Assembly: GCA_031422335.1 (NCBI GenBank)
Contig: JANOQW010000034.1
Coordinates: forward strand, 124,001-188,000
Source: Methylotenera_A sp031422335
GTDB taxonomy: Bacteria; Pseudomonadota; Gammaproteobacteria; Burkholderiales; Methylophilaceae
DNA: 64,000 nt
Reading direction: 5' to 3'
The notes beneath the pieces were generated by a model. The model did not search any database, was not told the DNA's origin, and was given only the letters and a program-made list of their open reading frames with translations. Made by a program: the position numbers and the translations under genes. Numbering within the stretch: the stretch's first letter is position 1; every line of letters begins with the position of its first letter. Below, piece by piece: positions 51,547-59,579 of this stretch.

Positions 51547-52578
51547 TTAAACGCCGCTTAAATTGACGAGTGCTTCTAATTTTGCCAACGCTGCGCCGCT
51601 ATCAATTACTTTCGCGGCATGTTCAATACCCGCATGGATATTGCCCTGCAGGCCTGCTGTATAAATTGCAGCACCCGCGTTTAACAACACGATATCGCGT
51701 GCAGCACTATTTTTACCCACGTTAGATTTTCCTTGTAACACGTCCAAAATCATGGCTTTAGATTGTTGTGCATTTTCTACCCGAATACTTTTTAAGGCAT
51801 GCAGTTTCAAGCCAAATTGCGCAGGGTTAAGCGTATATTCACGCACTTTGCCATCTTTTAACTCCGCCACAAACGTATCGCCGGTAAACGAAATTTCATC
51901 CATGCCATCGGCACCATGCACCACTAACACATGCTCGGCGCCTAAATTTTTCAGCACTTTTGCTAGCTTTAAAGTCAGGTCTTTGCTAAATACGCCCATC
52001 ACTTGGCGCTTTGCTGATGCTGGATTGGTCAGTGGACCAAGTAAATTAAAAATAGTGCGTACACCCAGCTCACGGCGCACAGGCGCAGCGTGCTTCATAG
52101 CGCTATGGTGATTAGGCGCAAACATAAAGCCAATGCCAATTTCATTGACGCATTTTGCCACTTGTTCGGGTGTTAAATTGACATTCACTCCAAGCGCTTC
52201 TAACACATCAGCACTGCCACAAGTGCTTGAAACCGAACGCCCACCGTGCTTGGCGACTTTTGCGCCTGCTGCCGCCGCGACAAAGGCAGAAACGGTGGAC
52301 ACGTTAAAAGTTTGAATGCCGTCACCCCCAGTGCCACAAGTATCGACTAAATGCGTACTATCGCTGATGTCCACCTTGGTTGAAAGCTGGCGCATCACGG
52401 TTGCAGCTGCGGCAATTTCATCGACACTTTCACCTTTAATGCGCAGTGCCACCACCAAGCCTGCAATTTGCACAGGCGTCAATTCGCCGCCCATCACTTG
52501 CTGCATGATGGCGAGCATATCGGCATGGCTTAAATCGTTGCCAGCTAACACTTGCTCTAGCGCTTGTTTGAAAACCAC
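51547..52578 (-). CDS. trpD: Anthranilate phosphoribosyltransferase
   Basis: A 343-residue enzyme joining anthranilate to PRPP. The helical N-domain is followed by VDTCGTGGDGIQTFNVSTVSAFVAAAAGAKVAKHGGRSVSSTCGSADVLEALGV (PRPP-binding glycine loops and anthranilate site). FMFAPNHHSAMKHAAPVRRELGVRTIFNLLGPLTNPA and VVHGADGMDEIS (metal Asp/Glu) follow. Near the C-terminus, codons for LQGNIHAG coincide with the core of a 39-bp repeat copy, without apparent change of protein length. It abuts trpG and is followed by DUF3465. Confidence 0.97.
   Translation of the reverse strand: MVFKQALEQVLAGNDLSHADMLAIMQQVMGGELTPVQIAGLVVALRIKGESVDEIAAAATVMRQLSTKVDISDSTHLVDTCGTGGDGIQTFNVSTVSAFVAAAAGAKVAKHGGRSVSSTCGSADVLEALGVNVNLTPEQVAKCVNEIGIGFMFAPNHHSAMKHAAPVRRELGVRTIFNLLGPLTNPASAKRQVMGVFSKDLTLKLAKVLKNLGAEHVLVVHGADGMDEISFTGDTFVAELKDGKVREYTLNPAQFGLKLHALKSIRVENAQQSKAMILDVLQGKSNVGKNSAARDIVLLNAGAAIYTAGLQGNIHAGIEHAAKVIDSGAALAKLEALVNLSGV
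51619..51656 (-). repeat. 39-bp palindromic repeat inside trpD (diverged)
   Basis: The 14-base core CCGCATGGATATTG at 51630-51643 is identical to the reverse consensus and CTGCAGG of one arm is kept; the other arm is weak (ATGTTCAATAC). Read by trpD as LQGNIHAG, on the same strand as the gene. Confidence 0.65.
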
Positions 52579-53145
52579 TTAATACGCCTTCAAAAAGTTA
52601 TTGAGTAAATCATGACCATGCTCGGTCAGGATGGATTCTGGGTGAAACTGTACGCCTTCTACCGCCAAGGTTTTATGTTTTACACCCATAATTTCACCAT
52701 CGTCAGTCCAAGCAGTAATCTCTAAACAATCGGGAATGCTTTCGCGCTCTATTACCAGCGAATGATAGCGCGTAGCCGTGTAGGGGTTGGGCAGGTTTTT
52801 AAACACACCAGTGTTATTGTGATGAATGAGCGAGGTTTTGCCGTGCATTAAAGTTTTGGCTTTAATAATTTTGCCGCCAAAAGCTTGGCCAATGCTTTGA
52901 TGCCCCAAGCAGACGCCGAGCAGTGGGATTTTTCCTGCAAATTCGTTAATCAACGCCAAGCTAATACCTGCCTCGTTTGGCGTACATGGCCCAGGTGAGA
53001 TGACAATTTTTTCTGGCTTCATGGCGTGAATATCAGCCAGCGTAATTTCATCATTACGATGCACATGCACGTCTTGCCCTAGCTCGCCCAAATACTGCAC
53101 GAGGTTATAGGTAAAAGAGTCGTAATTATCTATCATTAGCAACAT
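52579..53145 (-). CDS. trpG: Anthranilate synthase component II (glutamine amidotransferase)
   Basis: A 188-residue class I amidotransferase. LLMIDNYDSFTYNLVQYLGELG starts it, SPGPCTPNEAG forms the oxyanion region, PLLGVCLGHQSIGQAFGG holds the nucleophile Cys (about 79), and VQFHPESILTEHG supplies the His and Glu of the triad. It passes ammonia to TrpE and, in many betaproteobacteria, also to PabB. It lies 1 bp after trpE and abuts trpD. Confidence 0.97.
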   Translation of the reverse strand: MLLMIDNYDSFTYNLVQYLGELGQDVHVHRNDEITLADIHAMKPEKIVISPGPCTPNEAGISLALINEFAGKIPLLGVCLGHQSIGQAFGGKIIKAKTLMHGKTSLIHHNNTGVFKNLPNPYTATRYHSLVIERESIPDCLEITAWTDDGEIMGVKHKTLAVEGVQFHPESILTEHGHDLLNNFLKAY

Positions 53146-53146
53146 T

Positions 53147-54661
53147 CTATTGTCCCTCTTTCAAACCAAGTCCTGCTTTGCTATCCAGACCAAGCTGCAC
53201 AAGCTCTGCCGCGCGTAGTACCGCTTTGGCTTTGTTTTGTGTTTCTTCCCATTCAGATTGCGGAATAGAATCGGCTACGATGCCCGCCCCAGCTTGCACA
53301 TAGAGCATATTATTTTTAATCACGCCAGTTCTAATGGCAATCGCTACATCCATATCGCCATCAAAACCCAAATAACCCACTGCACCTGCATAAATACCAC
53401 GCTTGCTTGGCTCTAGCTCGTCAATAATTTCCATCGCGCGCACTTTTGGCGCGCCAGAAACAGTACCAGCAGGGAATGTTGCTTTCAGCACATCAATTGC
53501 ATCTAGTCCATGTTGTAGCTTGCCTTCTACATTACTGACAATATGCATCACGTGGCTGTAACGCTCTATCAGCATATTATCAGTGACTTTTACTGTGCCA
53601 ATTTGCGCCACACGACCCACGTCATTACGCCCTAAATCCATCAGTTGTACATGCTCAGCGCGCTCTTTTGGATCGGCTAATAACTCATCGGCCAGCGCTA
53701 AATCTTGCTCGCGCGTTTTACCACGTGGGCGCGTGCCTGCAATCGGCCGCGAAGTAACGACGCCGTCATCTAAACGCACTAAAATCTCTGGCGATGCGCC
53801 CACTACATGGTGATCACCCATGTCGTAATAAAACATATAGGGTGAAGGGTTTAAGCTGCGCAATGCGCGATACAGCGATAAAGGCGGCGCACTAAATGGC
53901 TGGCTCATGCGCTGAGAAAGCACCACCTGCATGATGTCACCTTCTAAAATATAGCTTTGCGCTTGCTTAACCGCGGCTTTGAAATTGTCTTCGCCAAATT
54001 CTGATTTGGCCTGGGTTTTAGGCGTTGGCGCAGATTGTGGAATCGCCACTGTTTTGCGCAACATTTGCCCCAGCTCATTTAAGCGTTGATGCGCATTTTG
54101 GTAGGCATTGGCCTCGCTTGGGTTGGCGTATACAATAAAATATAACTTGCCACTTAGGTTATCCACCACCGCAATTTCTTCAGAAACCATCAGCAGCACA
54201 TCTGGTGTGTTGATATCATCTGGTTTGCTGGTATTGGCCAAACGCTTTTCAATATAGCGAATGGTTTCATAGCCAAAATAGCCTGCCAACCCACCAGTAA
54301 AGCGCGGCAGACTTGCATTGTTTGCGGGGGGGATTTTAAAACGCGCTTGGAATTGTTTTACGAAATCTAGTGCATTGGTATTTTGGTGAGTTTCGATTGT
54401 TACGTTATTTTCAATCACCTCTACTGTAAAACCATGCGCCACAATGCGCGTTTTAGCAGGCAAACCAATCATGGAGTAACGCCCAAAACGCTCGCCACCT
54501 TGCACGCTTTCTAACAAATAAGAAAACGGTGCATTGGCAAGTTTTAGGTAAAGTGAAAGTGGTGTATCGAGATCGGCAAACGTCTCTAGCACAAGCGGAA
54601 TGCGGTTATAGCCCTGTTTAGCGAGTGCGCTAAATTCCGTGTGTGTTAATGGTGACAACAT
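53147..54661 (-). CDS. trpE: Anthranilate synthase component I
   Basis: A 504-residue chorismate-using enzyme. The feedback-inhibition segment FSYLLESVQGGERFGRYSMIG (about 47-67, with the LLES tryptophan motif) is present. The catalytic domain has DIMQVVLSQRMS, LNPSPYMFYYDMGDHHVVGASPEILVR, RPIAGTRPRGKT, DELLADPKERAEHVQLMDLGRNDVGRVA, TFPAGTVSGAPKVRAMEIIDELEP and YVQAGAGIVADS. Its 130-bp upstream gap contains a Trp-rich leader peptide and a hairpin, so transcription is probably attenuated by tryptophan. First structural gene of trpEGD-DUF3465-trpC. Confidence 0.97.
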   Translation of the reverse strand: MLSPLTHTEFSALAKQGYNRIPLVLETFADLDTPLSLYLKLANAPFSYLLESVQGGERFGRYSMIGLPAKTRIVAHGFTVEVIENNVTIETHQNTNALDFVKQFQARFKIPPANNASLPRFTGGLAGYFGYETIRYIEKRLANTSKPDDINTPDVLLMVSEEIAVVDNLSGKLYFIVYANPSEANAYQNAHQRLNELGQMLRKTVAIPQSAPTPKTQAKSEFGEDNFKAAVKQAQSYILEGDIMQVVLSQRMSQPFSAPPLSLYRALRSLNPSPYMFYYDMGDHHVVGASPEILVRLDDGVVTSRPIAGTRPRGKTREQDLALADELLADPKERAEHVQLMDLGRNDVGRVAQIGTVKVTDNMLIERYSHVMHIVSNVEGKLQHGLDAIDVLKATFPAGTVSGAPKVRAMEIIDELEPSKRGIYAGAVGYLGFDGDMDVAIAIRTGVIKNNMLYVQAGAGIVADSIPQSEWEETQNKAKAVLRAAELVQLGLDSKAGLGLKEGQ

Positions 54662-54707
54662 AAAAAATCCTCTAATAATTCAGTTTATATGGGCAAAACA
54701 AAATAGA

Positions 54708-54725
54708 GCGTTAAATGATTAACGC
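54708..54725 (-). terminator. Attenuator hairpin before trpE
   Basis: On the minus strand GCGTTAA, loop TCAT, TTAACGC is a perfect 7-bp stem followed by TCTATTTTGTTTT. It begins inside the last codons of the Trp-rich leader, 47 bp before the trpE ATG. The later TGTTTTGCCCAT could instead pair with ATGGCAAAACA in the leader, giving a competing fold. Confidence 0.7.
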
Positions 54726-54775
54726 CAACTGTTTTGCCATCGCCAACATAAACTATGCATATTAAGAATATTCAT
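54719..54775 (-). CDS. trpL: Trp-rich leader peptide (trpL-like)
   Basis: An 18-codon frame MNILNMHSLCWRWQNSWR ending in TAA, 16 bp after the rpe stop and just upstream of trpE. The second Met gives a 13-residue version (start 54760). Three Trp codons in the last eight residues, in a random-looking gap, are far above chance, and the stop overlaps a hairpin with a T-rich tail. This is the layout of ribosome-mediated attenuation. Neither start has a strong Shine-Dalgarno sequence, which is the main weakness. The amino acid sequence is not similar to E. coli TrpL beyond the Trp run. Confidence 0.68.
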   Translation of the reverse strand: MNILNMHSLCWRWQNSWR

Positions 54776-54791
54776 GTAATAAAACTAAAAG

Positions 54792-55499
54792 CTAAGCCGC
54801 TGCAAGTGATGCTCGCAGCTCACTTACAATCGTATTATAGCGATTTTTGTCACTATCTTTGCCTTGCGTAAATATCGCGTTACCAGCAACAAATGTATCT
54901 GCGCCCGCTTTAGCAATCTCGGCAATATTTTGTGCATTTACGCCGCCATCCACTTCGAGGTAAATTTCACGACCAGTGGCCTTGGTGTAAGCATCAATTT
55001 TGGCACGGGCCTGGCGCAATTTATTTAATGTTTCTGGAATGAATTTTTGCCCGCCAAAACCTGGGTTAACTGACATCAGCAATACCATATCCACTTTATC
55101 CATCACGTGATCTAAATAATGTAGCGGCGTATGCGGGTTAAATACTAAACCAGATTTACAACCTAAATCGCGCACCATGGCCAATGTGCGGTCGATATGC
55201 TCACTCGCTTCGGGGTGAAAAGTAATAATGTTGGCGCCCGCTTTGGCAAAATCAGGAATGATTCGATCCACAGGTTTTACCATCAAATGTACGTCAATAA
55301 CACCGCCCACGCGTTTGGCCGTTTCCTTAATCGCCTCGCACACCAATGGGCCAATGGTCAGGTTGGGCACATAATGGTTGTCCATCACATCAAAGTGCAC
55401 AAAATCGGTGCCAGATGAAATCACATCATCGATTTCTTGGCCAAGTTTGGCGAAATTGGCCGATAAAATACTGGGGGCGATTCGATAAGTTTTGCTCAT
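54792..55499 (-). CDS. rpe: Ribulose-phosphate 3-epimerase
   Basis: A 235-residue TIM barrel interconverting ribulose 5-phosphate and xylulose 5-phosphate. Seen: IAPSILSANFAKLGQEI, FVHFDVMDNHYVPNLTIGPLVCEAI (metal His and catalytic Asp), DVHLMVKPVDRIIPDFAKAGANIITFHPEASEH, VLLMSVNPGFGGQKFIPETL and YLEVDGGVNAQNIAEIAKAGADTFVAGNAIF. In a methylotroph it serves the ribulose monophosphate cycle as well as the pentose phosphate pathway. It lies upstream of the trp leader; the gph phosphatase gene often found between rpe and trpE is absent. Divergent from hemA. Confidence 0.97.
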   Translation of the reverse strand: MSKTYRIAPSILSANFAKLGQEIDDVISSGTDFVHFDVMDNHYVPNLTIGPLVCEAIKETAKRVGGVIDVHLMVKPVDRIIPDFAKAGANIITFHPEASEHIDRTLAMVRDLGCKSGLVFNPHTPLHYLDHVMDKVDMVLLMSVNPGFGGQKFIPETLNKLRQARAKIDAYTKATGREIYLEVDGGVNAQNIAEIAKAGADTFVAGNAIFTQGKDSDKNRYNTIVSELRASLAAA

Positions 55500-55654
55500 T
55501 ATGTTAATCCTTGCCTAAATTAAGTCAGCTAAAAGTAGTTTAATACGTTATTTTAGCGTACTTTTTTAATCTTTCCATGCACAACACAGACGTTTTTTAG
55601 TGCAACTAGCGTTTTTTATCTCAACAAGTTCAAAGAGTTGGTAAAATAGAACCC

Positions 55655-56899
55655 ATGCAGCTTTATACCATTGGTATCAATCACACCACCGCACCCATTG
55701 CAATTCGCGAGAATGTCGCGTTTTCTGACGCCAATTTGCGCCACGCACTCAGCGATTTAACGACCAATAATGCGCTAGAAGCGGCTATTTTATCTACCTG
55801 CAACCGCACCGAGATTTATGTGCAAAGCTCAACCCCAGAGCCGATTGTGGGCTGGTTGGCCAGTTATCATAAGCTAGATATAAACAAGGTACAACCTTAC
55901 ACCTACACGCTAAGCAACCAAGATGCGGTCAAACACGCGTTTCGTGTGGCCAGCGGGCTAGATAGCATGGTATTGGGCGAGCCGCAAATTTTGGGGCAAT
56001 TTAAGCAGTCGGTCAAAATCGCGCAAGATGCTGGTACGTTGGGCACGCTATTGCACAAGTTATTTCAGCGCACGTTTGAAGTGGCCAAAGAAGTGCGCAC
56101 TAATACCGATATTGGCGGCAGCAGCATTAGTATGGCGGCGGCGGCAGTTAAGCTGGCACAACGTATTTTTGGCGATATTAAAAATCAGAAAGTGTTATTT
56201 ATTGGCGCAGGTGAGATGATAGAACTGTGCGCCGACCATTTTTCTGCGCAAAAGCCAAAAAGTATGACGGTAGCCAATCGTACGCTGGAGCGCGGCGAAA
56301 CTTTAGCCGAAAAAATTGGTGGTGATGCCATTTTATTACAAGATTTAGCCACGCACTTTGCCGACTTTGATATTGTCATCACCAGCACCGCCAGCCAGTT
56401 GCCCATTGTAGGCTTGGGCATGGTGGAGCGCGCGGTCAAATCACGTCGCCACAGGCCCATTTTTATGGTCGATTTAGCGGTACCGCGCGATATAGAACCA
56501 GAAGTAGCCAAGCTAGATGACGTGTTTTTATACACGGTGGACGACCTAGCGCAAGTAGTGAATGATGGCATGGAAAACCGCCAAGAGGCCGCCATTAGTG
56601 CCGAAGTGATTGTGCAAGCGCGCGTAGAAACTTTTATGCAATGGTTAAAAAAACGTGATGTGGTGCCAACTATTAAAGCCTTGCGTGACCAAGCTGAAGT
56701 CATGCGCCAAACCGAGTTAGACAAAGCGCTGCGGCTGATTCAAAAAGGTGAATCGCCCGATAAAGCGCTGGAAGCTTTAAGTAACGCGCTGACCAATAAA
56801 TTCTTACATGCCCCTAGCCATGCGCTAAACCAAGCACATGGTGATGAACACGCTAAATTAGAAAATATCTTAAAACAGCTTTATCAAATTAAACCTTAA
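55655..56899 (+). CDS. hemA: Glutamyl-tRNA reductase
   Basis: A 414-residue enzyme that reduces Glu-tRNA to glutamate-1-semialdehyde, the first committed step of C5 tetrapyrrole synthesis. Seen: YTIGINHTTAPIAIRENVAF, the catalytic Cys in AILSTCNRTEIYV (about 50), SGLDSMVLGEPQILGQFKQSV, the NADPH site VLFIGAGEMIELCADHF, NRTLERGETLAEKIGG and FMVDLAVPRDIEPEVAKLDDVFLYTVDDLAQV, then a helical dimerisation domain. prfA follows after 12 bp, the conserved hemA-prfA-prmC order. Confidence 0.97.
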   Translation: MQLYTIGINHTTAPIAIRENVAFSDANLRHALSDLTTNNALEAAILSTCNRTEIYVQSSTPEPIVGWLASYHKLDINKVQPYTYTLSNQDAVKHAFRVASGLDSMVLGEPQILGQFKQSVKIAQDAGTLGTLLHKLFQRTFEVAKEVRTNTDIGGSSISMAAAAVKLAQRIFGDIKNQKVLFIGAGEMIELCADHFSAQKPKSMTVANRTLERGETLAEKIGGDAILLQDLATHFADFDIVITSTASQLPIVGLGMVERAVKSRRHRPIFMVDLAVPRDIEPEVAKLDDVFLYTVDDLAQVVNDGMENRQEAAISAEVIVQARVETFMQWLKKRDVVPTIKALRDQAEVMRQTELDKALRLIQKGESPDKALEALSNALTNKFLHAPSHALNQAHGDEHAKLENILKQLYQIKP

Positions 56900-56911
56900 A
56901 AGAAGCACCGA

Positions 56912-57994
56912 ATGAAACCCAGCATGCTAAAAAAACTCGCCACTTTGAGCGAGCGCCTAGAAGAACTGAACCGCCTAATGAGTAGCGAAGGCATTACCAA
57001 TAACATGGATAATTATCGAAAAATTACCCAAGAACATGCGGAAATTACGCCCATTGTTGAGCAATATCATGTGTTTGAGCAGGCCGAGAAAGATATTACA
57101 GAGGCGCTAAAGATGTTGAGCGACCCTGAAATGAAAGAATTTGCGCAAGAAGAAATTGAAAGTGGCAAAGCTAAGTTGGAAGCGGTAGAAGCCGCCTTGC
57201 AAGTACTGTTGCTGCCCAAAGACCCCAATGATGATAAAAATATCTTTTTGGAAATTCGCGCAGGTACTGGTGGCGATGAATCTGGCTTATTTTGTGGCGA
57301 CCTTTTCCGCATGTACAGCCGCTATGCAGAGCGCCAAAAATGGAAAGTTGAAATCATGTCTGCCAACGAAAGTGAAGTGGGCGGTTACAAAGAAATTATC
57401 GCCAAAATTGAAGGTTACGGCGCGTATTCTAAAATGAAATTTGAATCTGGTGTGCATCGTGTACAACGCGTGCCAGATACCGAAACGCAAGGTCGCATTC
57501 ACACTAGCGCATGCACAGTGGCGGTGTTGGCAGAGGCGGATGAAGTAAACGATGTGGTGATTAACCCCGCCGACATTCGTATTGATACTTACCGCGCCAG
57601 TGGCGCAGGTGGCCAGCACATTAACAAAACTGATTCTGCCGTGCGCATTACCCACGCGCCCACTGGCATCGTGGTGGAATGCCAAGAAGGCCGCAGCCAG
57701 CACGCCAACAAGGCGCAAGCCATGGCAGTGCTAGCGGCGCGCATTAAAAGCAAACAAGTGGATGCACAAAATAGCGCTATTGCCAGCGAGCGTAAAAGTT
57801 TGATTGGCAGCGGTGACCGCAGCGAGCGGATTAGAACTTACAACTACCCGCAAGGCCGCATTACCGATCACCGCATCAACCTCACCTTATATAAAATCGA
57901 TGCGATTACCGAAGGCGATATGGATGAGCTGATTGGCGCACTGATGGCTGAACATCAGGCAGATTTGTTGGCGAGTTTGGGTGAGGATAATTAG
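56912..57994 (+). CDS. prfA: Peptide chain release factor 1
   Basis: A 360-residue release factor for UAA and UAG. Start MKPSMLKKLATLSERLEELN. The stop-codon recognition tripeptide region reads RVQRVPDTETQGRIHTSA, where PDT fits the P-x-T pattern of RF1. The peptidyl-hydrolysis GGQ is in RASGAGGQHINKTDSAVRITH, whose Gln is the target of PrmC methylation, and GVHRVQ and ERKSLIGSGDRSERIRTYNYPQGRITDHRI are conserved. It lies 12 bp after hemA and is separated from its methylase gene prmC by one inserted gene. Confidence 0.97.
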   Translation: MKPSMLKKLATLSERLEELNRLMSSEGITNNMDNYRKITQEHAEITPIVEQYHVFEQAEKDITEALKMLSDPEMKEFAQEEIESGKAKLEAVEAALQVLLLPKDPNDDKNIFLEIRAGTGGDESGLFCGDLFRMYSRYAERQKWKVEIMSANESEVGGYKEIIAKIEGYGAYSKMKFESGVHRVQRVPDTETQGRIHTSACTVAVLAEADEVNDVVINPADIRIDTYRASGAGGQHINKTDSAVRITHAPTGIVVECQEGRSQHANKAQAMAVLAARIKSKQVDAQNSAIASERKSLIGSGDRSERIRTYNYPQGRITDHRINLTLYKIDAITEGDMDELIGALMAEHQADLLASLGEDN

Positions 57995-58004
57995 TCTTTA
58001 AATT

Positions 58005-58559
58005 ATGAAAGTAACGTGTACAAAGGCACAAGCCGCAACACGGCAACTTGACGAAGCAATTATCCTGCTATTTGCTGATCATGATCCTCTGGCAATCCGC
58101 ACTTTAGCTTCTGCAGCACATGGCATTTTTGCAGATATCGCAGACATAAATAGCCCCAATGGTTCTTGGCGGGAGAAAATTATCTTGGGTTCTGGTTTAT
58201 CCAGAAAAGAAGCCGTTAGTATATTAAATTCTGCACAAAATTATTTGAAGCACGCAGACTTTGACGCTGATAAAGAACTCTCATTCGACGAAGAAGAAAA
58301 TGACCACGTAATTTTCGTTTCCACCTTAGAGTGTATTGAGTTTGGCTATCCATTGTCATTTCAAATGCAAGTTTTTCAGATTTGGTATCTCGCTAGCTAC
58401 CCTGAAAAAATTGGAATAAATTCTGATCCAGTTCAAAAATCAATCGCAGCATTTCCTGCCAACTTCAATCAGCTAATTCGGGAGGAACGCCTAAAGCATG
58501 GTGCCAAGTTTACTGACACTATGAGTACCCGTTATCAAGAAGCCAATCGCTCAGTTTAG
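58005..58559 (+). CDS. Hypothetical protein inserted between prfA and prmC
   Basis: A 184-residue soluble, mostly helical protein. CTKAQAATRQLDEAIILLFADHDPLAIRTLASAAHGIFADIAD near the start resembles small helical proteins seen in many proteobacterial genomes and similar in pattern to HEPN-type bundles, but I see no definite catalytic motif. The rest includes ILNSAQNYLKHADFDADKELSFDEEENDHVIFVSTLECIEFGYPLSFQMQVFQIWYLA. It lies 10 bp after prfA. Since prfA and prmC are normally adjacent, this gene looks acquired. Function unknown. Confidence 0.72.
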   Translation: MKVTCTKAQAATRQLDEAIILLFADHDPLAIRTLASAAHGIFADIADINSPNGSWREKIILGSGLSRKEAVSILNSAQNYLKHADFDADKELSFDEEENDHVIFVSTLECIEFGYPLSFQMQVFQIWYLASYPEKIGINSDPVQKSIAAFPANFNQLIREERLKHGAKFTDTMSTRYQEANRSV

Positions 58560-58617
58560 CAAGCATGGAGCGTAATAACGAAACGTATTCTGGTATATGA
58601 AATTACCCTTAATCTAA

Positions 58618-59460
58618 ATGCCTAATTCACAATCAATTAAAACCACATTGCTTTGTGCTTCGGATCAGCTAAACACTGAAGAAGCAAACTTTGAAGCACA
58701 ACTTTTGTTGCAACATGCGCTTAATGTTAATCGCGCATGGCTAATTGCACACGAAAACGATGCTCTGGAAGCCAACATCCATGCGGCCTACAGAGCACTG
58801 GTAAATCGTCGTGTAAATGGCGAACCAATTGCCTATATTTTGGGTGTGCGTGAATTTTACGGATTAAACCTTAAAGTCACACCCGCTACGTTGATTCCGC
58901 GGGCAGATACCGAAACATTGGTAGATGCTGCCTTAGCTAAAATTCCGCTGCAAAAAAACTTAAATATTTGTGACCTTGGCACTGGCAGCGGTGCGATTGC
59001 TTTAGCCATTGCTAAACATGCGCCTTTTGCAAAAATAACGGCAGTCGATACCTCACAAGCTGCATTAAGCATAGCCATCGAGAATTCGCAAAACTTAGAA
59101 ATTACCAACGTAACATTTATTTTAAGCGATTGGTTTTCTGCATTAAATGACGAGAAATTTGATGTCATTGTCAGCAATCCACCGTATATTGAAGCTAACG
59201 ACGTGCATTTAAACCAAGGCGACCTGCCCTGGGAGCCAATATCCGCACTGGTCGCAGGGCGCGATGGTTTAAGCGACATTAAACACATTATTCAAAACGC
59301 ACCGCAACATCTTAACTCGCAAGGCTGGCTGATGCTGGAGCATGGTTACAACCAGGCCGAAAGCGTTGCTGCACTGCTTAAAAACGCGGGATTTGCTGAA
59401 GTTGAAACGATAAAAGATTTGGGCTACAACGACCGCGTAACATTCGGAAGGCTTTGCTAG
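58618..59460 (+). CDS. prmC: Release factor glutamine methyltransferase
   Basis: A 280-residue SAM-dependent enzyme methylating the GGQ glutamine of release factors. The helical N-domain ends in RRVNGEPIAYILGVREFYGL, ATLIPRADTETLVDAAL follows, the SAM loop is ICDLGTGSGAIALAIA and the catalytic NPPY is in FDVIVSNPPYIEAND. Two stretches coincide with 39-bp repeat copies, DALEANIHAAYRAL (about 48-61) and LPWEPISALVAGRDG (about 203-217), both at positions where E. coli PrmC has equal spacing. Upstream is the inserted unknown, downstream a repeat-filled gap to metX. Confidence 0.96.
   Translation: MPNSQSIKTTLLCASDQLNTEEANFEAQLLLQHALNVNRAWLIAHENDALEANIHAAYRALVNRRVNGEPIAYILGVREFYGLNLKVTPATLIPRADTETLVDAALAKIPLQKNLNICDLGTGSGAIALAIAKHAPFAKITAVDTSQAALSIAIENSQNLEITNVTFILSDWFSALNDEKFDVIVSNPPYIEANDVHLNQGDLPWEPISALVAGRDGLSDIKHIIQNAPQHLNSQGWLMLEHGYNQAESVAALLKNAGFAEVETIKDLGYNDRVTFGRLC
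58760..58798 (+). repeat. 39-bp palindromic repeat inside prmC, copy a
   Basis: ATGCTCTGGAAGCC, AACATCCATGC, GGCCTACAGAGCAC: core and inner arms kept, with compensating changes (CTCTG with CAGAG) that preserve pairing. Read in frame as DALEANIHAAYRAL. Confidence 0.85.
59224..59262 (+). repeat. 39-bp palindromic repeat inside prmC, copy b
   Basis: CTGCCCTGGGAGCC, AATATCCGCAC, TGGTCGCAGGGCGC: 28 of 39 positions equal the consensus, with TGCCCTG, AGCCAATATCC and CGCAGGGC intact. Read in frame as LPWEPISALVAGR. Confidence 0.75.
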
Positions 59461-59470
59461 CTAGCGGTGA

Positions 59471-59509
59471 ATTGCTTCGCCCAAGTTAAAACTTTAGGCT
59501 CGCAAAGAC
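59471..59509 (-). repeat. GTCATTGCGAG-type repeat, copy C
   Basis: On the minus strand it reads GTCTTTGCGAG, a middle of about 20 bases, then GCGAAGCAAT. It is head to head with copy D, eight bases apart, in the prmC-metX gap. Confidence 0.7.
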
Positions 59510-59516
59510 AAGCAGC

Positions 59517-59550
59517 GTCATTGCGAGGCCTTTAGGCCGCGGCAATCCAT
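59517..59550 (+). repeat. GTCATTGCGAG-type repeat, copy D
   Basis: GTCATTGCGAGGCC, TTTA, GGCCGCGGCAATCCAT: the consensus ends plus a small internal palindrome GGCC-TTTA-GGCC. It lies 29 bp before the metX start. Confidence 0.75.
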
Positions 59551-59579
59551 AATTTCGGCAGGCATAGTATAATCATGCC

